Shown one piece after another: positions 27,522 through 35,405 of a DNA stretch of 64,000 bases. Made by a program: the position numbers and the translations under genes. The DNA is from an uncultured Clostridia bacterium (lineage in GTDB: Bacteria; Bacillota; Clostridia; Christensenellales; Borkfalkiaceae), in contig CAKQQY010000005.1 of the NCBI GenBank assembly GCA_934271245.1, positions 1-64,000 on the forward strand, read 5' to 3'. The number at the start of each line of letters is the position of its first letter. Within the stretch, counting starts at the first letter, position 1. The notes beneath the pieces were generated by a model. It did no database searches and was not told where the DNA came from. It saw nothing but the letters and a program-made list of their open reading frames with translations.

Positions 27522-30230
27522 CTATTTAATATTCTTTTTCGCTTTGCGATAAGCCTGTTTGAAATTATGAACGTCGTCGACCGTTTCTTCCGTTTCGAGA
27601 ACGGGATATTCTTTTTCTACGAATTTTTTCCCGTAATACGCGTCGAGATACATCTGTTTGATTTCGCTCATCAACGGATATCTCGGGTTAGCGCCGGTGC
27701 ATTGATCGTCGAACGCCTGTTCGGTCATCGCGTCGAGTCTGTCAAGGAAGTCTTTTTCATCGGGGACGTAATCTCTGATGGTGGGTTTCATACCTACTTT
27801 CGCTTTCAATTTATCGATAGCGTCGATTAAGTTGTCAAGGCTTTCCTGATCGTTTTTGCCTTTAAGACCGAGACTTTCCGCAACCATTGCGTAACGAGCG
27901 AGCGTATGCGGATAAGCGTACTGCGGGAAGGTACCCATTTTAGCGGGAGTTTCCTGCGCGTTGAAACGCAATACTTCGTCGATCATAAGCGCGTTTGCAA
28001 GACCGTGCGGCAAGTGGTGGAAAGCGCCGAGTTTGTGAGCCATAGAGTGGCATACGCCGAGGAACGCGTTCGCGAAAGCCATACCCGCCATAGTAGCGGC
28101 GTTAGCCATTTTTTCTCTTGCTTCGGGGTCGTTGGGACCGTTGTCGTACGCTCTCGGCAAGTATTCGAAGATAACTTTCAAAGCCTGAATTGCAAGGCCG
28201 TCGGTATAGTCGGTCGCCATCATGGAAGCGATTGCTTCTAACGCGTGGGTAACCGCGTCGATACCCGAGCAGGAAGTAAGACCTTTCGGAGCATTCATAT
28301 GGTAGTCGGCGTCGATGATAGCCATTTTAGGCATAAGTTCGTAATCCGCGAGCGGATATTTAACGCCGGTTTTTTCGTCGGTGATAACCGCGAACGGAGT
28401 AACTTCGGAACCGGTACCGGCGGAAGTAGGAATAGCGATAAAGTAAGCCTTTTCACCCATCTTCGGGAAGGTATAGATACGTTTTCTGATATCGCAGAAT
28501 CTCATAGCCATATCCATGAAGTCAACTTCGGGGTGTTCGTACATAACCCACATAATTTTACCCGCGTCCATAGCGGAACCGCCGCCGAGCGCGATAATGG
28601 TATCGGGTTTGAAGGCTCTCATCTGAGCGGTACCTTCTTTAGCGCAAGCGAGCGTGGGATCGGGCGCGACGTTGAAGAACGTTTCGTGAACGATACCCAT
28701 TTCGTCCAACTTGTCGGTGATAGGTTTAGTGTAACCGTTGTTGTACAAGAAACTGTCGGTAACGATGAACGCTCTCTTCTTGCCCATAACGGTTTTTAAT
28801 TCGTCAAGCGCGACGGGTAAACAACCCTTCTTTAAGTAAACTTTTTCGGGCGCTCTGAACCAAAGCATATTTTCTCTCCTTTCCGCAACGGTTTTGATAT
28901 TCAATAAATGTTTAACTCCGACGTTTTCGCTGACGGAGTTGCCGCCCCACGAACCGCAACCGAGGGTGAGCGACGGAGTCAACTTGAAGTTGTATAAGTC
29001 GCCGATACCGCCCTGAGAAGAAGGAGTGTTGACGAGAACACGGCAAGTTTTCATTCTTTCATAGAAATTGTGTAACTTTTCCTGTTCGGTGATGGTGTTA
29101 AGGTAAATAGAAGAAGTGTGACCGTAACCGCCGTCGGCGATAAGTCTTTCGGCTTTACCGAACGCGTCTTCTATATCGGTCGCTCTATACATAGCGAGAA
29201 CGGGCGACAATTTTTCATGCGCGAATTCTTCGGAGAGTTCTACGCTTTCGACTTCGCCGATTAAAATCTTCGTTCCTTCGGGAACTTTAACGCCTGCGAG
29301 CGCCGCGATTTTGAAAGCGGGCTGACCGACGATTTTCGCGTTTAACGCGCCGTTGATGATAATGGTTTTTCTGACCTTTTCGGTTTCTTCGTCGTTTAAG
29401 AAGTAGCACCCGCGAGCGGCGAATTCCGCTTTAACGGCGTCGTAAATTTTATCGAGAACGATAACCGATTGCTCGGAAGCGCAAATCATACCGTTGTCGA
29501 ACGTTTTACTGTGAATAATGGAGTTGACCGCAAGGATAATGTCCGCGGTGTCGTCGATGATTGCGGGAGTGTTGCCCGCGCCGACGCCGAGAGCGGGTTT
29601 ACCGGAAGAGTAAGCGCTCTTAACCATGCCGGGACCGCCGGTAGCGAGAATAATATCCGCTTCTTTCATTAAAAGGTTGGTCATCTCTAACGAAGGAACG
29701 TCTATCCAGCCGATGATGTTTTCGGGCGCGCCCGCTTTAACCGCCGCTTCGAGTACGACTTTCGCCGCCGCGATGGTGGATTTTTTCGCTCTGGGGTGCG
29801 GGCTTATGATAATGCCGTTTCTCGTTTTGAGCGAGATAAGCGTTTTAAAAATCGCCGTGGAAGTGGGGTTCGTGGTCGGTATAACCGCCGCAACGAGACC
29901 TATAGGTTCCGCGACCTTTTTAATTCCGTATTCTTTGTCTTCTTCTAAAACGCCGCAGGTTTTAGTGTGTCTGTAAGCGTTGTAGATATATTCCGAAGCG
30001 AAGTGATTTTTAATGACTTTGTCTTCAACGATGCCCATGCCCGTTTCTTCCACAGCCATTTTCGCGAGCGGAATACGCATTTGGTTTGCAGCGGTAGCCG
30101 CCGCGAAGAAAATTTTGTCTACTTGTTCCTGAGTATAAGTAGCGAACTTTCTTTCGGCTTCTTTAACCTGCGCGATTTTTGCTTCGAGCGTTTCAACGCT
30201 GTCCACGATACCGTATTCTTTGTTTTCCAT
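27522..30230 (-). CDS. adhE: Bifunctional acetaldehyde-CoA/alcohol dehydrogenase
   Basis: 902 residues, full length. The N-terminal aldehyde dehydrogenase domain has the catalytic Cys in DNGMICASEQS (about residue 250) and the NAD loop ATGGPGMV. The C-terminal iron-dependent alcohol dehydrogenase has GGGSAMDAGK, PTSAGTGSE, and metal His residues in HSMAHKLGAFHHLPHG. It reduces acetyl-CoA to ethanol in two steps using two NADH; it forms spirosomes in other bacteria. It follows rex by 15 nt with GAAGGAGA in front, so it is a direct Rex-operon member. Confidence 0.98.
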   Translation of the reverse strand: MENKEYGIVDSVETLEAKIAQVKEAERKFATYTQEQVDKIFFAAATAANQMRIPLAKMAVEETGMGIVEDKVIKNHFASEYIYNAYRHTKTCGVLEEDKEYGIKKVAEPIGLVAAVIPTTNPTSTAIFKTLISLKTRNGIIISPHPRAKKSTIAAAKVVLEAAVKAGAPENIIGWIDVPSLEMTNLLMKEADIILATGGPGMVKSAYSSGKPALGVGAGNTPAIIDDTADIILAVNSIIHSKTFDNGMICASEQSVIVLDKIYDAVKAEFAARGCYFLNDEETEKVRKTIIINGALNAKIVGQPAFKIAALAGVKVPEGTKILIGEVESVELSEEFAHEKLSPVLAMYRATDIEDAFGKAERLIADGGYGHTSSIYLNTITEQEKLHNFYERMKTCRVLVNTPSSQGGIGDLYNFKLTPSLTLGCGSWGGNSVSENVGVKHLLNIKTVAERRENMLWFRAPEKVYLKKGCLPVALDELKTVMGKKRAFIVTDSFLYNNGYTKPITDKLDEMGIVHETFFNVAPDPTLACAKEGTAQMRAFKPDTIIALGGGSAMDAGKIMWVMYEHPEVDFMDMAMRFCDIRKRIYTFPKMGEKAYFIAIPTSAGTGSEVTPFAVITDEKTGVKYPLADYELMPKMAIIDADYHMNAPKGLTSCSGIDAVTHALEAIASMMATDYTDGLAIQALKVIFEYLPRAYDNGPNDPEAREKMANAATMAGMAFANAFLGVCHSMAHKLGAFHHLPHGLANALMIDEVLRFNAQETPAKMGTFPQYAYPHTLARYAMVAESLGLKGKNDQESLDNLIDAIDKLKAKVGMKPTIRDYVPDEKDFLDRLDAMTEQAFDDQCTGANPRYPLMSEIKQMYLDAYYGKKFVEKEYPVLETEETVDDVHNFKQAYRKAKKNIK

Positions 30231-30245
30231 TCAGGTAAATCTCCT

Positions 30246-30854
30246 TCATCTTGTTTTTAAATTCAGATATGCAAGGGAGAGCGCTAAATCTTCCTGCATA
30301 ACGTTTATGTCGTCATTAGTTTTAAGAATGGTCGGGGCGAAATTCCATATCGCTTTTACCCCGCCGCTTATAAGCGAATCGCAAACCGCCTGAGCGTCGG
30401 CTTTCGGAACGGCGATAATGCCTATCGTCACCTTGTTGCTTTCGCAATAGTTTTGTAAATCCGCCACGTCGGAAATTATAATATCGTTTTCCGACCGCCC
30501 GATTTTGTTCGGGTCGTTGTCGAACGCCGCCGATATTTTCAACCCGAATTTGTTAAACCCGCCGTAGTTCAATATGGCTTCGCCTATCTTACCTACGCCG
30601 ACTAAAACGATTCCGGAATTGACGTCTTTAATCGCTTTTTCTATATCTTCGATAAGTTCGGCGGTTTTGTACCCGATTTTAGGTTTGCCCTTATTACACA
30701 CGGAACTCAGATCTTTTTTAACCTGAACCGAACCGAAAGATAAAGCGTCTGCGATAGCGGACGTGGAAATGGTTTCCCTTTTATCTTTTATTCCGTAAAG
30801 AAATTCGAGATACGCAGGGAGCCTTCCCAATGTGGATTTTTTTATTTCACACAT
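30246..30854 (-). CDS. rex: Redox-sensing transcriptional repressor Rex
   Basis: 202 residues from the ATG at 30854 (AAGGGGAAATAAT in front, and MCEIKKSTLGRLPAYLEFL matches the usual Rex N-terminus; the frame extends 13 codons upstream). N-terminal winged helix with TSAIADALSFGSVQVKKDLS, then a Rossmann domain with VLVGVGKIGEAIL and AAFDNDPNKIG. Rex binds DNA when NAD+ is high and lets go when NADH rises. First gene of the operon leading to adhE and the hydrogenases. Confidence 0.96.
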   Translation of the reverse strand: MCEIKKSTLGRLPAYLEFLYGIKDKRETISTSAIADALSFGSVQVKKDLSSVCNKGKPKIGYKTAELIEDIEKAIKDVNSGIVLVGVGKIGEAILNYGGFNKFGLKISAAFDNDPNKIGRSENDIIISDVADLQNYCESNKVTIGIIAVPKADAQAVCDSLISGGVKAIWNFAPTILKTNDDINVMQEDLALSLAYLNLKTR

Positions 30855-30878
30855 ATTATTTCCCCTTTCTTTGGTTAC

Positions 30879-30907
30879 ATTATACAACGGCAATTTAAAT
30901 TTAGGAA
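30879..30907 (-). promoter_or_regulatory. Probable promoter of rex-adhE operon, with inverted repeat
   Basis: Minus strand -10 TATAAT (30884-30879) and a poor -35 (TTCCTA, 30907-30902) at 17 bp. An inverted repeat GCAATT...AATTGC (30890-30911) covers the spacer and -35 and could be an operator. Just upstream GATATACCCCT occurs twice in tandem (about 30940-30967). The consensus Rex site is not visible. Confidence 0.5.
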
Positions 30908-31162
30908 TTGCTTATTTTGCATATAGATATATCAAATATAGATATACCCCTTATCGATATACCCCTAACCCAAAGAGAATTCAATTGTCCGCTTCGCATA
31001 ATACCACCCAAAACGCTACGGCACACTTGCCCCACCCCGCCGCGGAGCGAATTATTACGAAGAAAAATCGGAAAAATCCGCTCGGTTTGTCGAATTTTGG
31101 TGAAAATAAAGCGGATTATAAAATTATAACGCAAAATACGCGCCTATAAAGTCAAAATTTTC

Positions 31163-31191
31163 TTGTAAAAACTTTTCCTTTGTGTTACAAT
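31163..31191 (+). promoter_or_regulatory. Promoter of the structured RNA
   Basis: TTGTAA (31163-31168), 17 bp, extended -10 TGTTACAAT (TACAAT at 31186-31191). The start predicted at about 31198 is exactly the first base of the closing stem of the RNA. Confidence 0.7.
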
Positions 31192-31197
31192 AAGATA

Positions 31198-31395
31198 GCC
31201 AAACAACCTTAATATTTCAACATAAAAAGTAACCCTTAAGTATATTTTGTCTTTTTTAGGACATACACTCAAAGTCATATTTGTAAAAAATGCGGCTTTT
31301 TCTGAGTGTATGTGAATATATCAGGTTGTTTGGCGACAAATCGAAGTCCGCATTTTTACGCGTCGGCTTCGGTCGACGCGCTTTTTATTTTATGG
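31198..31395 (+). ncRNA. Structured small RNA (~195 nt) with nested stems, pseudoknot and terminator
   Basis: An outer 12-bp stem GCCAAACAACCT (31198-31209)/AGGTTGTTTGGC (31323-31334). An inner 11-bp stem ACATACACTCA (31261-31271)/TGAGTGTATGT (31303-31313). The apical loop contains GTAAAAAATGCGG, complementary to CCGCATTTTTAC downstream of the outer stem (about 31350-31361), giving a pseudoknot. Then a 9-bp UUCG-tetraloop hairpin CGCGTCGGC/GTCGACGCG and CTTTTTATTTT end the transcript. It has its own promoter and no ORF. The hairpin-in-hairpin layout and length recall 6S RNA, but the pseudoknot and the uneven internal loop (51 nt against 9) do not. It lies upstream of rex in divergent orientation. 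Confidence 0.7.
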
Positions 31396-31397
31396 GG

Positions 31398-31511
31398 ACC
31401 GTAGCGCCCCCGTAAAGTAACACGCAAAGCAAAAACTTTTACCCTTCTCATATAAATTTTTTTCACCTGCAAAGCGCGTCGGCAAATTTTGTTAAACCGT
31501 GGGGGCGCGGT
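31398..31511. repeat. Second long-range inverted repeat
   Basis: ACC-GTA-GCGCCCCC (31398-31411) pairs with GGGGGCGC-GGT (31501-31511) around an 89-nt interior. It begins just after the RNA terminator. No promoter is obvious. The remaining sequence to 31600 holds nothing I can name. Confidence 0.35.
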
Positions 31512-31606
31512 AAATTCTTTTTACCCGTCCGCCGCTTAAATCTAGGGGGTTTGTTTTTACGCAGACCTTGGTCGTCGCCGAACAATTTACGCCGAAACCA
31601 CGTAAA

Positions 31607-31633
31607 AAGCCGCTCGTTTTATTCGAGCGGCTT
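31607..31633 (-). terminator. Terminator of the nucleoside hydrolase gene
   Basis: AAGCCGCTCG/CGAGCGGCTT with a 7-nt loop; minus-strand tail TTTTTACG. Confidence 0.75.
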
Positions 31634-31695
31634 AACCTTTTAAACCATTATATATATGCGCATTTATACGCGCCTTTCTTCTATACCGCCGATAA

Positions 31696-31731
31696 AACGA
31701 TATATATGTACATTTATATATATTGTTTTAC
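31696..31731. repeat. AT-rich palindrome
   Basis: AAAACGATATATAT and ATATATATTGTTTT arms around GTACATTT, between the nucleoside hydrolase stop and its terminator. It may form a cruciform; function unknown. Confidence 0.4.
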
Positions 31732-31783
31732 CCCGTCACACCGAAACGCAAAGTCAAAGACCCCGAAAGAAAATCGGTTTGCC

Positions 31784-32707
31784 CTATTTTTTCCCGACTA
31801 ATTCGGCGTAAAGAGAATCGAGCATATCGGCGACGGTTTTTTCGTCGTACTTAGAAAAGGCGTAACTATGGTTGCCTTTGCCGGGGATAAAATCGGTCTT
31901 GCCGTCGTCCGCAACGGTAATCGTTCCGTTTTCGGAAACTTCGGCAATATCCAACCCCGAAGCGAGCGCGACGGTGATAGGATCCCAACTCTGCCTTAAA
32001 AAGCAGCCGGGGAATTCTTTATAGTTGATTTTATAAAAATGCCTTATGGCAAACCCTGCCAGAGAATTTTCGGGAAGGGTCGCGCCGATTAAAACCTTGC
32101 CGCCCACTTCGAACGGAACGAGCGTTACGGGAACGCGTACCTTATTTATAAAGTTCTGCGCCGCCTTGATATCCTGAATAACGTTCCATTCGGGAACGTA
32201 AGTAAATTTGCCGTCATAAAGTTCGGGGTGAAGATAAGAAAAATTCCCCGCCATACAGTAAAAGCGTTCTACCTTTTCGGAAATCAGATCGCTACCATTT
32301 AGAGGCGAAATATCGTCTCCGTCGCTGTCGATAAGTCGGGAAATCGCCGAAAGCGGGCCTATGCAGGCAAACGTAACCTTTTCTTCCGCCGCGGCGAGTT
32401 TTCTGCGCAAAAATCTGACCGTATCTTCCTTGCCGTTTACCCCGTTATACTTTTCGGCGACAGCCGTAGCGTAAACGTTGGCGTTATCGCAAGATATTTT
32501 TTCCGAGTGAAAAACGGGAATATCCGTTTTGAATCCGTAATAATCGCATACGGCGGAAGCGCACGCGCTCGCGTTTTCCCTTGCCGTGCCGACAGAAACG
32601 CCGTATAACTCTATAACGCCTTTATCGTGTAAAGCAATCCCCGTCATCAGGGCGAGAACGTCGTCAAAATCCACGCCGATGTCTGTATCGATAATAATTT
32701 TTTTCAT
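31784..32707 (-). CDS. Nucleoside hydrolase (IUNH family)
   Basis: 307 residues. The calcium-binding signature DTDIGVDFDDVLAL at 7-20, ACIGPLSAISRL, the MAGN segment, VPEWNVIQDIKAAQ (the family EFN position) and WDPITVAL near 240 with the last Ca-binding Asp. It cleaves the N-glycosidic bond of nucleosides for base and ribose salvage; specificity cannot be read here. The DxDxGxDFDD form has one residue more than the common DTDPGxDD. It lies 156 nt after the small secreted-protein operon on the same strand. Confidence 0.88.
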   Translation of the reverse strand: MKKIIIDTDIGVDFDDVLALMTGIALHDKGVIELYGVSVGTARENASACASAVCDYYGFKTDIPVFHSEKISCDNANVYATAVAEKYNGVNGKEDTVRFLRRKLAAAEEKVTFACIGPLSAISRLIDSDGDDISPLNGSDLISEKVERFYCMAGNFSYLHPELYDGKFTYVPEWNVIQDIKAAQNFINKVRVPVTLVPFEVGGKVLIGATLPENSLAGFAIRHFYKINYKEFPGCFLRQSWDPITVALASGLDIAEVSENGTITVADDGKTDFIPGKGNHSYAFSKYDEKTVADMLDSLYAELVGKK

Positions 32708-32863
32708 ATAGCATACTCCGTAGTCCGAACTAAAATTCGAATAAAATTTGCGCCGAAATTTAAAAGGTAAAAATAAAAACGTTCGCCGACGATTATACGC
32801 GCAACGAAAAGGGCGCGCAAAAACCGCAAGCGAACGCAGTTTAAGTTTTGTTAAAAGTTCCGA

Positions 32864-32992
32864 TTAAACGAAATCGCTGTTGTTGAACACGTTATCGTTG
32901 GGATTGTCGTAAAAAGCGCTGCTTTGCAGACAATCGACGGATTCGTCCATCTTAACCACCGTAATTTCGGGCGCCGTAAATTGTTTTTTCAT
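32864..32992 (-). CDS. Small 42-residue protein downstream of the large secreted protein
   Basis: ATG at 32992, 1 nt past the stop of the 693-residue secreted protein, with GGGGGTGG overlapping the end of that gene. The product begins MKKQFTAPEITVVKMDESVDC and ends in an Asn/Asp-rich tail. No signal peptide and no TM. The tight coupling says it is translated with the surface protein. It looks like the short MKKxxxxPEITVVKME-type peptides that occur in many Clostridia, with no known role. Confidence 0.6.
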   Translation of the reverse strand: MKKQFTAPEITVVKMDESVDCLQSSAFYDNPNDNVFNNSDFV

Positions 32993-32993
32993 A

Positions 32994-35075
32994 TTATTCC
33001 ACCCCCAAAAGAGATTTTACAACGTTTTTGATAGATTCGGGCGCGTTTTCGTCCGCGAGAACCGCTTCCGCAACGTATTTAATCGTTCTTACGTTCTCGT
33101 TCGCCGTAGCGAAAATCTTTAACGTTTGTTCGCCGTTAGTCAACTTGACGTAGCCTTTGCCTTCGAAGGTGAGTTCGATATCGTCGATACCGATTACCAC
33201 CATATTATAGCATATATAGCCGTCTTCTTCATAATATTTTTCGGCGTCTTTATCAAGTTTTTTGCCGTCGCCCCTGTTGATAAGCATAGAAAGCGCAACG
33301 TTTTCTTCCCCGAAAAGGGCTTTCGCCTGTTCGTAATCGGCTTTGTTTACCTTGGCGATAAATCTGAGCCCCGTTGTGTCGGCGGAAACTCTCATGCTCG
33401 CGCCGTAACCCATAACCGTTTCGATACCGAACGCCTTAACGAAAGTATCGGCGGTAGCGGCGTAAGTTCCGTTATTTTTGATTCCGCCCTTTTCCGTCCA
33501 GCAGACGAACTGTTTATTAGTCATTTCCGCGTCGCTTAAATCGTAAGAAGAAGCGACTTTTTCCACCGTTCTTACACCCTCCACGTCTTTAACGACGGTG
33601 TAAGTGGTACGGTAAACTCTTTCTAACTTCGGCGCATACGCCCAGGAGTTTGTCATGGTAACGCCGTTAGTTATGCCTTGCAGAGAATTTTCGTCCGCAA
33701 AGGTGAAGAAGAGTTCTCTTTCGCCGAACATATATTCCGCAAAATCGGCTCTGTTGCCGGGGTCTTCTCCGTAAACGTAAATATCGCCGAATTCGAGATT
33801 AACCGATAGGTCTGCAATCCAGTCTTTTTGCCAGCAGATACCCAAAGCGTAACTGTCCGCCTGCGGAACGTTAAGCGGTTTACTATCGCTCGTCGGAATA
33901 AAACGAATGAGCATATATCCGTTGAAACTTGCGGGAATATCCTGATTCCACGTACCGTCGAAATAGTTATACACCGTTTCGCCGTAAGTTCTGGAAACGG
34001 GAGTATAATCTTCGTTAACAAAGTAAACGAGAGTGTTCGCCAAGTTTTTACCGTTAACAAGTAACATAATGCGGGTAAGTACGTCGTTATTGTTTTTAAT
34101 TCTGAAAGCCAGCGTTTTGCCGATAACTTCTTTGTTTACGGCAGGAACGTTGATTCTTTGTACCGATTCGTAAGAGTCCGGCGTCGCAACGTACTTTACG
34201 CCGTCGAATTCGGAAGCGGTATAATTTGTCCCTTTGGTAGTATAGGAAGTTACGTCAAAATTTTCCGTTTTGGTAACTACCCACCAGCCTGCTGTGGTAT
34301 AACCGGAATCTCCGCTCTTACCCCATTGATTTTGTGATCCTGCAAGCCACACGTCGCCGGCGGTTCTCGTAAAGGTTACTCCTTTATAATTAGCAGAAGC
34401 CGCGTCGAGAATTTTAACGAAACCGTTTGCGGTGTTTACGTAAACGTTACCGAAAACGAAGTCGCCCGCCGTTTCTATATTGTTTCTGAGCCTTACGCCG
34501 ACCTGAACCAGCGTTCTTTCTGCCGTCAACGGGTCGGCAATTTTAATGTTATTTTCGGTATTTATGGGCGTTACCCAGTCGATTATATTATTGAACAATC
34601 CCCTGCAGATAAACGCCGAAAGGGGAATTTCCAGATAAGAGTTGCCTATTTCCGTTGCGGAAAAACTTCCCCACCCTTTCTTGCCTATATGTTTCGGCGC
34701 GCGGTTCGTATCGGTATAAAGATAACTCGTGGAGGAAATGCTTGCCTTCCCGTTAAATTCGTAGTAGAACCCGTAAGAGTCCACCGCGAAAGGATAAACG
34801 TTACCCGTCGTCGATAAAAAGTTAAAATCGAACGTTAAAGAAGTCGCGTCGGATAGAGCCGTTTTTTCCGCAAGATTGAATACCAGGTTGCCGTTCGTCG
34901 TCGTATCGGCAGTGCCTTTAGCGGTAAATCTTAACCCCGAACGCGCGGGAGCCGCCGAAACGAAAGTCGTTTCGGTTGCGGAAACGGGCGTAAGCGATAT
35001 AAAGCCTGCCGAAAAGAAAGCCAAAGCCGCAACCAGAATCACAGCAAGCGTTTTGGTTTTCAGTGTTTTTCTCAT
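32994..35075 (-). CDS. Large secreted protein of unknown function
   Basis: 693 residues. A signal peptide (MRKTLKTKTLAVILVAALAF..., cleavage near SATET at 30-34), then beta-rich extracellular sequence with Tyr/Trp/Asn-rich segments like carbohydrate-binding modules. The last 135 residues (GASMRVSADTTGLRFIAKV to the end) form a domain; a diverged copy of its opening is seen near the N-terminus (SGLRFTAKGTADTT). There is no LPxTG or S-layer anchor. I do not recognise the family. AAGGAGAG precedes the ATG. It is co-transcribed with the 42-residue gene. Confidence 0.8.
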   Translation of the reverse strand: MRKTLKTKTLAVILVAALAFFSAGFISLTPVSATETTFVSAAPARSGLRFTAKGTADTTTNGNLVFNLAEKTALSDATSLTFDFNFLSTTGNVYPFAVDSYGFYYEFNGKASISSTSYLYTDTNRAPKHIGKKGWGSFSATEIGNSYLEIPLSAFICRGLFNNIIDWVTPINTENNIKIADPLTAERTLVQVGVRLRNNIETAGDFVFGNVYVNTANGFVKILDAASANYKGVTFTRTAGDVWLAGSQNQWGKSGDSGYTTAGWWVVTKTENFDVTSYTTKGTNYTASEFDGVKYVATPDSYESVQRINVPAVNKEVIGKTLAFRIKNNNDVLTRIMLLVNGKNLANTLVYFVNEDYTPVSRTYGETVYNYFDGTWNQDIPASFNGYMLIRFIPTSDSKPLNVPQADSYALGICWQKDWIADLSVNLEFGDIYVYGEDPGNRADFAEYMFGERELFFTFADENSLQGITNGVTMTNSWAYAPKLERVYRTTYTVVKDVEGVRTVEKVASSYDLSDAEMTNKQFVCWTEKGGIKNNGTYAATADTFVKAFGIETVMGYGASMRVSADTTGLRFIAKVNKADYEQAKALFGEENVALSMLINRGDGKKLDKDAEKYYEEDGYICYNMVVIGIDDIELTFEGKGYVKLTNGEQTLKIFATANENVRTIKYVAEAVLADENAPESIKNVVKSLLGVE

Positions 35076-35084
35076 TTTCTCTCT

Positions 35085-35274
35085 CCTTAAAAATTTTCCG
35101 ATTAAATTTCGGAATATATATTGTTTTTGTAAAAGAACGCGGCGTTTAACGATAAAAACCGCCCCTTTAACGAATACATATTAACATAGAAAATTTTATG
35201 ATTGTGGCTAATTTTACCGCAAAAACTAAAAAAAAAGCCGTTTTTTTTCACCTTATCCCCCACAAAACAGAAAA
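35085..35274. other. Gene-free stretch, nothing recognised
   Basis: Contains the 5' region of the secreted-protein gene. A TATGTTAATAT segment near 35182-35192 (minus) could hold its -10, with no clear -35. Confidence 0.4.
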
Positions 35275-35303
35275 ACGCGGTTGCAAGTAAATTTGCAACC
35301 GCG
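35275..35303 (-). terminator. Terminator of the 627-residue lipoprotein gene
   Basis: CGCGGTTGCAA/TTGCAACCGCG stem; minus-strand tail TTTTTCTGTTTT. Confidence 0.8.
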
Positions 35304-35405
35304 CAACTATATTAAATTTTTTTATACGTTAATTTTTTCCGCTCCGCCGTTATATTATGCCGCGGCAACCGCTTTCGCCGTATAAAAAGGCAGAAAACCC
35401 GACGA

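Noticed and set aside
31198..31334. MITE or insertion-sequence end with 12-bp terminal inverted repeat
   Set aside because: No target duplication at the ends, and the repeats match stem positions of an RNA with its own promoter and terminator.
31198..31395. 6S RNA or SRP RNA as the identity of the small RNA
   Set aside because: SRP signature loops are absent; 6S would not have a loop-to-3'-end pseudoknot and has a more even central bubble. Left as unknown class.
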